Origin: Vitellaria paradoxa
Taxonomy: Eukaryota > Streptophyta > Magnoliopsida > Ericales > Sapotaceae
DNA length: 64,000 nucleotides
Direction of reading: 5' to 3'
NCBI GenBank assembly: GCA_019916065.1
Contig: CM034239.1
Coordinates: 31,520,419-31,584,418 of the forward strand
Shown here piece after piece: positions 1-10,291 of the stretch. How positions within the stretch are numbered: the first letter of the stretch is position 1; each line of letters begins with the position of its first letter. The notes beneath the pieces are model-generated. The model searched no databases. It was not told where the DNA came from and saw only the letters and a list, made by a program, of their open reading frames with translations. Made by a program: the position numbers and the translations under genes.

Positions 1-360
1 AGGCTGACTGGGCCAATGTCAAAAACGACAAAAAAATCCTATTTGTTTCACGTGACTGAGTAAAGCAAAGATCCTACTCGACTCACATGGCTGAGCAGAG
101 CAAAGAAGGCTCATAAGGCCAATGCCAAAAATGGCAAATAAATCCTACTCGGTTCACATGACCGAGTAGAGTGAAGATTCTACTCAGCTCACGTGGCTGA
201 GTAGAGCCAAGAAGGCTCATGAGGCTAATACTAAAAGTGGTGAAGATATCTTGCTCGGTTCACATAGCCGAGCAAAGCAAAGAAGGCTCATGTGACTAAT
301 ATAAAAAATGGCGACGAATTCCTACTTGGTTCACATGATCGAGCAGGACGAAGATCCTAG
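1..360. repeat. Degenerate tandem repeat with palindromic CTCGG...CCGAG cores
   Basis: A phrase beginning GAAGGCTCAT recurs near 106, 212 and 283. Between copies lie short palindromes of the form CTCGGYTCACATGRCCGAG, at about 80, 160, 190, 265 and 330, so each unit can form a hairpin. No reading frame runs through it. It probably belongs to the transposon that carries the minus-strand pseudogene beginning at 569, because a related ctcggttcgcttg phrase lies near 10927. Nothing recognisable is seen from 361 to 568, which is AT-rich. Confidence 0.55.
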
Positions 361-568
361 TCAACATACACAGTAAAGTAAAGTTGCAAATCAAAATTAA
401 TATATCAACAAGTAACACAAGGCTAAGATGAATATAAAATATAAATTCATTTAGAGGAAAAGTATAAAGTTTGGTTCACATGTCATTCAAAAGTATATTA
501 TGGTAGTGGGATAAAAAATAAAAAGAAGAAGGAAGGAGCATTCAACCAATAGTAGAGGAATCGGCATT

Positions 569-1135
569 CTAAACAGTGCCATCAATATTTTCTACATTGA
601 TATTCTTTGGAGTACAACCAACATTTTTAGCATTGATGTTCTTTGTGGTCTCTTTAACTTGATCAGTATCTTTGGCATGTTTTACAATCTTGACTTGCTC
701 TCCTACATCTTTATGCTTTTTGCTTTCTTGTTTATCCTCAATAATGGCACGACCAGGCTTGATTCTAGAGGTGTCAATGTTAGGGAAGAAAGTAGCAAAC
801 TTCTCTTTGGTATGGTCAAAACCTTATGTGAACACTGGAAGGAGCAAGTCCTAGTATTCGTTAGTATTCTTGAAGTTGGCGATGGGAGAACTCTCTGCCT
901 TGCGTAACTTCTCGACTAGCTTAGTAACTTTTTTCTCAGCAGCCTCCCTCAACACCCTTTTAGCTGAGAGCTCCTTCCAGAGGTTAGCACGTTTGGTTTT
1001 CAAAAACTTGTTTTCTTTAAGGGTCTTGCACTCGTGTCAGATGACATTTTTTTTCTCTGCTTGGGCGATTGCCGTGTTATATTTAGTAGCTTTAAGCTTA
1101 ATGAGAGTCTCTTCCCTCTTTTCTTCTCATTAGCC
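569..1135 (-). pseudogene. 3' half of decayed Transposase_28-like (gypsy-type) protein gene, coiled-coil part
   Basis: On the minus strand one frame from about 1132 down to the stop at 569-571 reads as a charged coiled coil (EEKREETLIKLKATKYNTA, then KKVTKLVEKLRKAE). It is followed by a region near FATFFPNIDTSRIKPG and a lysine-rich tail. Three in-frame stops break it, at 1037-1039, 851-853 and 824-826. The reading continues across the copia insertion into 8626 and beyond, with a one-base frame change close to the junction. Plant proteins with the 'putative gypsy type transposon' domain usually carry such a C-terminal coiled coil. The family is inferred from the N-terminal half (8626-10291). 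It is a dead gene fragment. Confidence 0.6.
1131..1135. repeat. Left target-site duplication (TAGCC) of the copia element
   Basis: TAGCC lies directly outside the left LTR and is repeated exactly at 8626-8630 outside the other end. This is the 5-bp duplication expected of a copia integration. Confidence 0.85.
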
Positions 1136-1322
1136 AGTTGAGAATCAGAACAAAAAAAAAAAAATAGAAAGAAAAGAAAGAGATAGGTTTCTTATTCTCC
1201 CTCATACTCTATTTATAATCAAGTTTAGGTTACAAAAGATTGAAATTGGAATCAGCCAGTATATGGCAATAACCAAAAATAACTATATCACAATCCATCA
1301 ATTATGCCTTAATATTCTAACA
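1136..1322 (-). repeat. 3' LTR of the copia element
   Basis: 187 bp. On the minus strand it starts TGTTAGAAT and ends ATTCTCAACT, near-perfect short inverted termini (the canonical final A is T). It is near-identical to the right LTR at 6232-6373 plus 8566-8625. Confidence 0.88.
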
Positions 1323-1330
1323 CTCCCCCT
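1323..1330 (-). other. Polypurine tract of the copia element
   Basis: On the minus strand AGGGGGAG abuts the TGTTAG start of the 3' LTR, the usual plant copia plus-strand priming arrangement. Confidence 0.8.
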
Positions 1331-2826
1331 CAAGCTGGAGCATAAAGATCAAACATGCCTAGCTTGGTAGACATTTGGTAAAATGCAGAAATAACTAAGG
1401 GCTTGGTAAACATATCACCCAACTGAGAGGCCGATCGCACAAATGGAGTAAAGATATCACATCTGACCAGAAGATCTCGAATAAAGTGATAGTCAACTTC
1501 TATATGCTTGGTACGTTCATGAAAGATGGGGTTGTTAGCAATAAAGATTGCAGCCTGATTATCACAGAACATAGACATTGGATTTAAAATATCAATACCA
1601 AAATCTCGAAGAAGAGAACAAACCCAAAGCATCTCAGACGCAGTATGTGCCATTGTGCGATACTCAGCCTCAGTATTAGATCGAGCCACTACAGTCTGCT
1701 TCTTACTACGCCATGTAACAAGATTACCACCGATGAAAGTACAGTATCCAGAAGTAGACCTCTGATTCGAACGACTACCAACCCAATCTGCGTCGCTGTA
1801 TCCAATTACATCTATCGCGGTAGAGGCTTGATAATGTAAACCTTTGCCAGGAGAACTTTTCAAATATCTCAGAATACAACATATAGCTTCAAAGTGAGGT
1901 TTGCATGAGGCGTGCATAAATTGACTGACCACACCAACTGCATATGAAATATTAGGACGAGTAACAGTGAGATAGATCAACTTACCCACAAGATGTCGAT
2001 AACGACCAACATTAGGAAATAGATTACTACTTTTACTATCCAAGCGAACAGAAGAGTCCACAGGAGTGTCAACAAGGTAAGAACCTCAAAGTCTAGTCTC
2101 AAAGAGTAAATCCAGAACATATTTCCTTTGAGATAAAGATATACCTTTGGAAGAACGGGCAACCTCAATTCCAAGAAAATAACGTAAAGCTCCGAGATCT
2201 TTTGTGTGAAACTGTTTTCCCAAATAACCCTTTAATTCTGAAATGCCCTTAGCATCATCACCGGAAATGATGATATCATCCACATAGACAATCAAGATAA
2301 TAGTACCAGATGGTGACTGATGAACAAACACTGAGTGATCAGAAGTGGATGGTTTGAAACCATACTCCATAAGAGCAGAACTAAACCGATCAAACAATGC
2401 TCGTGGAGATTGTTTAAGTCTATATAAGTCTTTCTGTAAGTGACAAACAAGATGCTCATTTCCTGCAGCAGTACACCCTGGTGGTTGGTCCATATACACC
2501 TCTTCCTGAAGTTCATCATGTAGAAAGGCATTTTTAATATCCAACTGAAACAAGAGCCAAGATTTGCACACTGCTACTGCAAGAAGGATGCAGACTGAAT
2601 TAAGACGAGCCACTGGTGAGAAGGTCTCAAGATAGTCCACACCATAAGTTTAAGTATAGCCTTTAGCAACCAGTCGGGCTTTAAGACACTCAACAGAGTC
2701 ATCAAGATGGTACTTTATTGTGTAAACCCAACGACAACCAACTGGCTTCTTTCCCGGGGGGAGAGAAGTGAGCTCCCACGTCTGATTGAGATGTAGTGCT
2801 GGCATCTCCTCATCCATCGCTTTCTA
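1330..2826 (-). pseudogene. Copia pol: reverse transcriptase and RNase H, broken by stops
   Basis: The minus frame reads a classic copia RT: the WELTSLPPGKKPVGCRWVYT region, DYLETFSPVARLNSV, QLDIKNAFLHDELQEEVYM and the catalytic YVDDIIISG. RNase H follows: SDADWVGSRSNQRSTSGYC, WRSKKQTVVARSNTEAEYR and a DNQAAI segment. Three in-frame stops interrupt it, at 2824-2826, 2650-2652 and 2086-2088. The first two look like Trp or Arg and Gln codons turned to stops. The motif residues themselves are preserved, so decay is moderate. Confidence 0.9.
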
Positions 2827-4330
2827 CCAGCCCGGTGATAATAGTGCCTGATTATAAGATTTAGGAATAGAAACAGAGGATAAAACACGCACAAAGGACT
2901 GGAATCGAGGTAATATACGATGATAAGAAACAAATTTAGCAATAAGATACTGAGTACATGTACGTTTACCTCGTCTTTGGGCAATAGGGAGATCAAGGTC
3001 ATCAATAGTAGGAGGCTCAGGCTCATCCTGATTGGTGACAAAAGTGTCTAGGTAAAAAGTAGGTGTCTTAAGTGTTGCAGGATCCACAAGTGCAGTGGTG
3101 ACTGGATTAGGGTGAGTGTGACGTTGATAGACTTGTAATGGGACCTCAGGAATAAGAAGAACCGCATTAGTAGAGGAAATAGATGTAGGTGGCTCGCCCT
3201 CTTGAGAGGAAGGAGAAAGCTCCCCCTTATGAGATGACAGCTCCCCCTGAACCTGAAAATAGGGTGTAGACTAAACAAAAGTAACATCAGCACTAACAAA
3301 GGATCGGCGAGATGGAGGATGATAACAACGGTAACCCTTTTGAGTATGAGAGTATCCCAGGCAAATACATCGACGAGCTCGAGGTGATAGTTTGTCCAAA
3401 CCAAGACCAAGATTGTGAATAAAAGCAGTGTAACCAAATGTGTGAGGAGGAAGTGAAAAAGGATTAGAAGAAGGATAAAGAAGAGAGAAAGAAGACTGAT
3501 TACCAAGAGTAACGGACGGAACCCGATTGATAAGGTGACAATCAGTTAAGACAGCATTCCCCCAATATGATTTTGGAACATTCATGTGTATTTGCAAAGT
3601 ACAGGCGACATCTAATAGACGGCAATACTTTCGTTCCGTAACACCATTCTACTGAGAGGTATGAACACATAAGGTTTGATGAATAATGCCCATGTCAACA
3701 CAAAATTTGTCCATAACAGACTTGGTATACTTTAAAGTATTATTAGACCGTAAAATTTTAATTCTTTTGTCAAACTGAGTAAGAATTTAATTATAAAAAT
3801 GTAAAACAATATTGGGTAATTCAGAACGACTTTTCATTAAAAATAATCATGTCATACGCTAGGAATAATCCATAAAAATGACAAAATAACAATAACCATT
3901 AATAGTAGGGACTCTAGAAGGACCCCAAATGTCCGTATGGACTACAGAAAAAGGTTCAGATTCACGATTGCGACTACTACTAGGAAAAGAACTACAGTGA
4001 TACTTCCCTAATTAACAAGCTTCACACTCTAGACTAGAGACAGAACCAAGACCAGGAACAGTAAGCTTGAGATAAGATAAAGCTGGCTGACCCAATCAAC
4101 AGTGCCGCTGGAGAGGTGAATCTGAAACATGAAAGGCTGAAGAAGACAAGGAGAAACTGGTTGGTTCAAGGTAATAAAGACCATCCCGCTCACATCCCGA
4201 AGCAATTATCTTCTGCGTCCTAAGATCCTAAAAAACACACGAAGATGGAGAAAAGGTTATGGAGCAATTTAAGAGTCTAGTTAACTAACTGACCGATAAT
4301 AAATTAAAAGAAAAGTTAGGCACATAAAGA
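2827..4330 (-). pseudogene. Copia pol: integrase, degenerate
   Basis: The minus frame shows the pre-integrase zinc region and GKYHCSS, then the core HTDIWGPSRVP with YCYFVIFMD. The RSNNTLKY segment normally reads RSDN, so the second catalytic Asp is Asn (codon 3742-3744). The NGVTERK segment with the catalytic Glu is present, followed by KSYWGNAVLTDCHLINRVPS and the C-terminal RRCICLGYSHTQKGYRCYHP. Several stops occur between 3600 and 4300. It shares the frame of the RT region downstream. The integrase would be inactive even without the stops. Confidence 0.82.
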
Positions 4331-4495
4331 CTCAAAGGTAACGATAATGATACTGAGGGTTTAGGTGTCCTTTGCCAATTACAGATCAGGAGGACCCGTC
4401 AACTAATGTAAGACGATGAGTGGTGGTAATCAAATTAGAAAACAAAGAATGATTACCTGATACATGAGCACTAGCACTAGAGTCAAGAATCCACT
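4331..4495 (-). pseudogene. Copia pol: aspartic protease remnant
   Basis: The minus strand reads WILDSSASAHVSGNHSLF. In active copia proteases this is W-I-L/I-D-S-G-A-S-x-H, so the active-site Gly is Ser here. A stop follows about 30 codons later. It lies between the gag zinc knuckle and integrase, as expected. Confidence 0.75.
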
Positions 4496-5695
4496 ATGGA
4501 GCAGATGAGGTGAAAAAACAAGCACTATTACCTGAATGGGCCAAAGTGGCAATGGAACTAGAAGAGTAAGAGATGCGAAGAGCTTGCACAATAGCATCCA
4601 ATTTAGCAAGAGAGAAGGGAGCCTGAAAAACTACCCTGGAGTTAACAGGATCACTTTTACCAGAAGTAGAACCAGAGACTACTTCAGAGCTAGCAAAATC
4701 AGTAGTAACATGGTGAGCTTGATCAGGACGACCATATTTCTTCCAGCAATATGGCTCTTTGTGATTTATACCACCACAATGATTATACTTTTTGGTGCTG
4801 CATCCCGAACTGCGACCACCACCACGAGAACTACGGCCCATACCACGTGAGCCACCACGGAATCCTCCATGACCTCTAGAACTATTAATCAAAGCAGCAG
4901 AGTCTGTCCCACTAGAAGCAGATGATGTTGAACGGTGATGATGACCCAGGGAAGATCGTTGCAACTGATAATAAGCACTGGCTAAAAGACGAATAGTCTC
5001 CCCAGCCAAAAACTGATCTCTATAACTACGAAAATTATCATTTAGTCCTGCTTGCAGAAGAACAGTCATAAGCTCATCCCACTAGCGTGTCATCTCGACT
5101 TTAGTCTCAGGAAAGGGACGGAGTTGTAAAAGACGATCACCAAGGGCTTTAAGTGTGTTGTAATAATCAGATAGTTAGCTATCTCTCTGTCGGAGAGAAA
5201 AGAGTTGCTCGTATGCCGCAAAAACTTCTAAGATATCACTACGCTGAGAAAACGAATCGGTAAAGAATCCCAGATTGCCTTGGAGGTGTTACACAAGGAT
5301 ACAGTTCGAAAAACTAAAGGTTCGAGACTGTGCCATAACCAACTCATAACATTAGCATCAACAGCACGCCATTGCGAATATGTGGGAGATGTTAAGTCTG
5401 GAGGAGAATCTGTAATGTAACTTTCCAAATGTCGACCAATAAGGAATATGTGAATAGCATGGGATCAAGTTAAATAGTTAGCGGCTCCATTCAATTTCTC
5501 ACAAACAATGGATTTTGGAAAATTTTCAATTGAAATAGCATATGCAGAAACAAGTGAAAAACTTTCATCTAAAGTAGTCTTGACAATAGACGGATTAATA
5601 GCCATCGGCCAAATATAAATCACAATCCAAATCACAGAAGAAAGACCACACAGCGACGTATAAGGTTTCAAAGCACAACAGGGAGCAAGTTCCAA
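4494..5695 (-). pseudogene. Copia gag, frameshifted
   Basis: The minus-strand gag starts near 5695. It contains EKLNGAANYLT followed in another frame by IFLIGRHLESYITDSPPDL, and a WDSLPIRF stretch. The C-terminal part (5069-4494) has a Gly/Ser/Arg-rich region and a zinc knuckle. That knuckle reads YNHCGGINHKEPYC, so the first Cys of CX2CX4HX4C is Tyr. At least one stop and two frame changes separate the pieces. The role would have been capsid assembly and RNA binding. Confidence 0.85.
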
Positions 5696-6219
5696 GTCAC
5701 AATCGAATGATTAACAACGATCAACTACGAGCGAACAGACAAAAAGTAAGAAAAGGTACGAGCAGCATCAATTGAGGGTCTATAACACACTGAACATCAG
5801 ATCTGGTTGTCTAAAATGTGAGAAATCCAAGAGCCGATCGAGAAGAAGATAAGTCAAACTTCAAGAATCATCCAAAGGCATCAACCAAGCATGAGAGGAG
5901 AAGAAATAGGGAGAGGTGACTGCTGTGGTGTGTCACCGGAGATCAACCGTCGGTGGACGCGCCGACACGCGCTGGAGACGAAAGCTGTGTGAGGCTCATG
6001 TGCCGGGAACTGAGCCACGCGTGCGGGCGCGTCAGACCATCTCCGGTGATGATCCTCACCAGTGGTAGTCGCCGATTGACGCCGAGCCTGTTGGTGGTGG
6101 GGCCGGTCAACAACGATCGTCGGAGGGTTTGCTGGCAGTGATGAATAGTGGCGGTGGCTAGGTTTTTTTTCTTTTTTTTTTTTTCTGGAAAAGAAATAAT
6201 AAAGAAAAAAAAAGGGATT
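5696..6219 (-). other. Leader of the copia element between primer site and gag
   Basis: About 520 bp of untranslated leader. It includes a GC-rich stretch (5930-6130) unlike its AT-rich surroundings and a poly(T/A) stretch near 6164-6215. Open frames across the GC-rich part show no family similarity and are treated as chance. Confidence 0.6.
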
Positions 6220-6231
6220 ACTCTAACACCA
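6220..6231 (-). other. Primer binding site of the copia element (tRNA-Met type, degenerate)
   Basis: The minus strand reads TGGTGTTAGAGT directly after the 5' LTR. The usual plant initiator-Met site is TGGTATCAGAGC, so three of twelve positions differ. Confidence 0.75.
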
Positions 6232-6373
6232 AGTTGAGAATCAGAACAAAAAAAAATAGACAGAAAAGAGAGAGATACGTTTCTTCTTCTCCCTCATACT
6301 CTACTTATAATCAAGTTTAGGTTACAAAAGATAGAAATTGGAATCAGCCAGTAAATGGCAATAACCAAAAATA
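6232..6373 (-). repeat. 5' LTR of the copia element, first part
   Basis: It matches 1136-1275 of the other LTR with a few differences, then stops abruptly at the gypsy insert. The missing end of the LTR resumes at 8566. Confidence 0.88.
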
Positions 6374-6702
6374 GGGAGGAAATGTTCAATAAAAGCTTGA
6401 TGAAATTACTCCCAAGTACAGACTCATTCACTTACAGCATAGCACCAGTCACCAGCCACATTTTGCAATGATAAAGGGAAAAACATACACCTAAGTCTCT
6501 CACTCTTTCTAGCATCATCACATAAACCACATGCTGCCTTAAACCTATCAAGGTGAAGACATGGGTCTTCCTCCTCATGCCCAAAGAATTGAGGAAGCAT
6601 ACTATAGGTGTCTAATGTAAAAGCATATCCAAACATGCCACCTAGATACTCTATGTATTCTCGGGTATCAAAAGGGCCATGTACAAGATCACCAACTTCC
6701 AT
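6374..6702 (-). pseudogene. Gypsy gag, N-terminal fragment
   Basis: The minus frame from 6702 begins MEVGDLVHGPF and reads a Retrotrans_gag-type start: PQFFGHEEEDPCLHLDRF, then RLRCMFFPLSLQNVAGDW. After a stop at 6421-6423 it continues as an EFHQAFIEHFLP-like segment, where gag normally has a W-E-x-L/F-x-x-A-F pattern. It is cut off at 6374. The capsid domain is incomplete. Confidence 0.82.
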
Positions 6703-6908
6703 GTCTAAGATCAGAAAATAAAAATGAAAATAAAATGAGAAAGAGAAAAACTACACTAAAATGCAACCTAAGTTAACTAGCATGCAAACTAGGTTATATG
6801 ATATGCAAAAGAAAGAAAACTACTAATAAAGAGATGAAGAAAAGAAAAATTCACCCAATTTCTCAAGTGAACTCTCTTTTAACTCTCAAATCTAGCGCTT
6901 AGTTGCCC

Positions 6909-6926
6909 TCCCCGGCAACGGCGCCA
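6909..6926 (-). other. Primer binding site of the gypsy fragment (tRNA-Asp type)
   Basis: The minus strand reads TGGCGCCGTTGCCGGGGA, complementary over 18 nt to the 3' end of plant tRNA-Asp (from memory of that tRNA). It lies six bases inside the LTR end. A gag frame follows at the expected distance. Confidence 0.85.
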
Positions 6927-6932
6927 AAAACT

Positions 6933-8565
6933 TGACTGACCCTAAATTGTGTTTCGGGTTGTACCTCTCAAGTGCAAGAGGGCAGTCGTAGTTCTAAAAC
7001 TCGGTGAGTCCGAGGTCGAATCCACAGGGAGGGCTTTGTTAAAAGCTCTAGACTTGTTCTCTTAATTAGTAGGTGAACCTAATTTAATTTAAACTAATTT
7101 TTTAGCAACTCAAACTTTTGTTTTAGATTCTAAATAAAAGAAATTCAATTTAATTTTAAAATGCAAACAAAACATCTACTCTGAATTCTAAAGTGAATAA
7201 ATCAACTCATAAATTAAATTAAATAACAAGCACGATACTAAAAAGGTTCTTGATCCAACTTTCAAGTCCGGGTAGTTCACTACTTTACCTTGGGATGTTT
7301 TTATTCAAAACTAGATTAGGGTTTAATTCGAAAAGTGTTAAGAATATTTTAATCAAAGGTCAGTACCAGTGATCTCAAGCAGATATGGTTAAAGACCTTT
7401 GTTTCCGAAATTTTTCAAACAAACGAAACTAGAAATGAATTCGAAACCTATTTTTAACCTTATTCGAAAGTATGTACACGGTTATATTCGAAAACCCATA
7501 CCAGTGACTTCAAACGAGTGTGGTTAAAGATTTTCGATTTTGAATGTTTTCGAAACAAGTTGAAAATAGATTTTAACACTGTAGATCCTTACGCATGGGC
7601 TCTCACAACCCATGCGAAGGCTCTACTAACACCCTAAGGTTTTTCGTGAACTACCCATTCTTGATTCGTTGCATCAAGAACTAGGGTTTTACGCTACGAC
7701 TACTTTAAGCATCTTAAAAATAATAAAATAGCATTCAATCATACGAAAGAGAATTGAAACAAGTAAAACATGATATTACGAAACAAATCAAAATAAAACG
7801 AAATAGATTAAAGTGCAACTTACAACGTAAAGCGGATATAAAAGACGAGGTGAAGAATCACTACAAAGACAACGATGAAAGCTCCAACGAAAACCATGAA
7901 TCCACGCATCCAAGCTTAAAAACTAATCTAAAAAACTCTCAAAATTCTATTCTAATGCTCAATTGAAGGTGCAAAATCAAAAAGGGACTTCCCCTGGGTC
8001 AGCCATGTAGCAGATATTATATAGAAGTTGTAAAGAAAACCCTAAAAGACGGAATAAAACCGTGCGCGCATAATACACTGTGGTCCAGACCGTTTGGCAG
8101 GTGGTCCGGACCACAGAAACTTTGTTCTTCAAGTTCTACTTCTCGTTTGTTGCTTCTGACAGCTTTCTATCCTCAACTTCCACTGCGATTTTGACCTCGA
8201 AAACGATCGATTCAGGCTTCGGCTAAAGCACGAAAGTTGTAGCCCTTTGAGTCTTCTTTCCAACCCAAAATGAATCAGGTCAATCCAAGTTGTGAGTGAA
8301 AAGTTATGATCCAAATACTAACAAGGTGTCGAGCTGGAACTTCAGCTGCACACCACTTCAACTATCCTAAACTTTGGACCATTTTTTCCTCCTCGGAAGC
8401 CACTTTCAACACTGCTAATCTCACGTATCTTCCCCTTTTACCTACAATTAAGAGAATAAATACTATAAATAATAAAATAACGATAAAACTTTGAAATTAA
8501 CTACTTAAATGCATCAATGAGTATCAAAATGTGGAGTTTGTAATTACACTTTTCAAGTGTAATCA
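6933..8565 (-). repeat. 5' LTR of the gypsy fragment
   Basis: 1633 bp with TG...CA termini in + orientation. The minus-strand start is TGATTACACTTGAAAAG. It contains a palindromic GTGGTCCGGACCAC near 8101. Short open frames inside are not genes. Confidence 0.75.
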
Positions 8566-8625
8566 ATGGTAATAACCAAAATTAACTATATCACAATCCA
8601 TCAATTATGCCTTAATATTCTAACA
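8566..8625 (-). repeat. 5' LTR of the copia element, second part
   Basis: It matches 1263-1322, including the terminal TTAATATTCTAACA, and is followed at once by the TAGCC duplication. This shows that 6374-8565 interrupts a single LTR. Confidence 0.88.
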
Positions 8626-8630
8626 TAGCC
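8626..8630. repeat. Right target-site duplication (TAGCC) of the copia element
   Basis: It is identical to 1131-1135. Confidence 0.85.
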
Positions 8631-10291
8631 AAAGCTTTCTCGGTGTTGGCCAATTATGTATATACAACAAGGGACCTAACTATAGTCTAATCAACATAGC
8701 AAGATTAGGTTCAGCCTTAAAGAAAAGGAGAAGAAAAGAAAAGACAAATGATTAAACAAAGAATAAGTCAGCAGCATACCCTGAAGATATCATGATTCAT
8801 ATCATACACCATGTTGGTGTTGGGACACCCTCTTAATGGCTCTAAGTCAGCATTTGTGATTGTTGAGAGTAATCTTTACCAATCTACTTCATTGTTCAAC
8901 AGGAGAGATTGGCGGGAGGATGCCCCATCTTGAAAGTCTGACCCTGAAGCTATTCCTCTTGGTGGGGAAGAGGGTGTATGAATGACCTCCCATTGACAAA
9001 GAGGGTCGAGAATGTTCTTTTGTTGGCTAGTGGATGGGGGTGGAGATTTTACAGTCCTTGCTTTTTTTAGGGTAGGTTCATTGAAGCACTCTGTGGGGTA
9101 GATTTTTTCTCACCCACCCTATCCAAGTAATTGATGTCAAATATCTCTGTATCTGCTTGCTCTTTCTACACTGAGATCATTCAAGTTAATCTTCTCCTTG
9201 CTCGACCTTGTCGAGAACTGTGTTATCTGTTGAAGGAAAGAAAAAAGAGTAAAAAGAAAAGTTAAAGTATAAGAATTCGTAAAGTGTAACTTATGAACTC
9301 GTTCCGCTCACGCTCAATCGCTAGGGCTTCTTTTGTGGGGTTGGGACTAGGCAAGTAGAGGGCCAAATTATCTAATGTTATAAAAAAATTAGCTTCTTGA
9401 ACTTTATGTTTCTTCACGAGGCGAAGGAGATCTTTTTGTTTTGAGGATAGGGTAGGTGGCTTTCGAGCTGGTTAAAGTTAAAAGATGTATCAGAACCCTA
9501 AGACCTAAAGAGATCTAAGAGAACTCAAATAGAAAATCTAGACGTACCCTTTAATGATGACCAAACCTAGACTTGAGGGACCTGGATCTTCTTCTCCTCG
9601 TCGATTTCCATGGCTGAAATTCCTAGCTATTTCCAAAGATGAAGAAATATTTCTCTGTCCACCCCTTCTGAGAAGTAGGTATATGGGCAATAAAATTGAA
9701 CTCGGGCTTTCTCGTTTAGAAGTACCACCATCTCGAGCTTTTTTCAGGAACTTTATAGAAATGCAGGAACTCGGTTGCTGATAAATCGTGTCCTGTGGCA
9801 GCTCCCTAAAACACTCACTCTTGATCAAGATCTGCTACCTGTTTAACGTGACTTAGCCTGAAGATAGACCAAGATGGGACAACATTTCTCAGACGAACTT
9901 CGGCAGAGGAAACCAAAGGCCACTGATCAAAATGGCTTCATACTTCGCAATCTTACCCTCTCTCGAAGAACAGGCAGAATCATTATTCGCTAGGACTTGG
10001 TAAGTAGGTCTAGCAAAAATTGGAAATCAGAAATCATATCTGAGATTCTTTTAACGGTGATGGTAGATCTGATGCCCTAGGCCTCAAATACGGCATCATC
10101 ATCACCAGTAATAGTAATACGGGAGTGTTTGGCTCTAACGTGACCTCGAAGGCATCGATGATATGCCTAGTATTGTCTATCTGAGGCCCACTAGTGCTGG
10201 GGGCATGGGAAGCTTTACGCCTAGCAAAGACGTAACCATCGTCATCAGACTCGTTGCTTCCAACAAGATTAACTCTCTCAAGATTACCCAT
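8626..10291 (-). pseudogene. 5' half of decayed Transposase_28-like (gypsy-type) protein gene
   Basis: The minus strand from an ATG at 10289-10291 (MGNLERVNLVGSNESDDD) reads into YEAILISGLWFPLPKFV, EMLSHLGLSSG, a WWYF patch, KPEFNFIAHIPTSQKGWTE and KYFFIFGNS. This series matches the conserved core of the plant 'putative gypsy type transposon' domain family (GLRFPL, then YF...P.S.KGW..KFFF). Likely introns have GT/AG-like borders; one lies near 9545-9470. An exon then reads KQKDLLRLVKKHKVQEANF. Frameshifts and stops (for example in the WWYF patch and after FIFGNS) make it dead. It joins 569-1135 once the copia element is removed. Confidence 0.72.

Larger units (their letters stand above)
6374..8565 (-). 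mobile_element. Truncated Ty3/gypsy fragment inside the copia LTR
   Basis: On the minus strand this is a complete 5' LTR (8565-6933), a primer binding site, a leader and the first part of gag. It ends abruptly in gag at 6374, with no pol and no 3' LTR. A 19-bp stretch of the copia LTR (6355-6373 and 8566-8584, two mismatches) is present on both sides. That is much longer than a 5-bp gypsy target duplication. The pro-integrase part may have been lost or never inserted. Confidence 0.85.
1136..8625 (-). mobile_element. Decayed Ty1/copia LTR retrotransposon, minus strand, with a nested gypsy fragment
   Basis: The element has short LTRs (1136-1322; 6232-6373 plus 8566-8625), flanking TAGCC duplications, a degenerate tRNA-Met primer site next to the right LTR and a polypurine tract next to the left LTR. 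On the minus strand the order is gag, protease, integrase, RT, RNase H, which is the copia order. Removing the 2.2-kb gypsy insert gives about 5.3 kb, a normal copia length. From about 3.6 kb to 1330 pol sits in one frame with scattered stops, and gag is frameshifted, so it cannot make a polyprotein. Confidence 0.92.

Noticed and set aside
5953..6141. GC-rich open frame in the copia leader
   Set aside because: It is on the strand opposite to the element's genes, without similarity to any family, and bounded by the leader.
9554..9781. + strand open frame over the Transposase_28-like region
   Set aside because: The minus strand there encodes the conserved KPEFNFIAHIPTSQKGW-type core, so this frame is its shadow.
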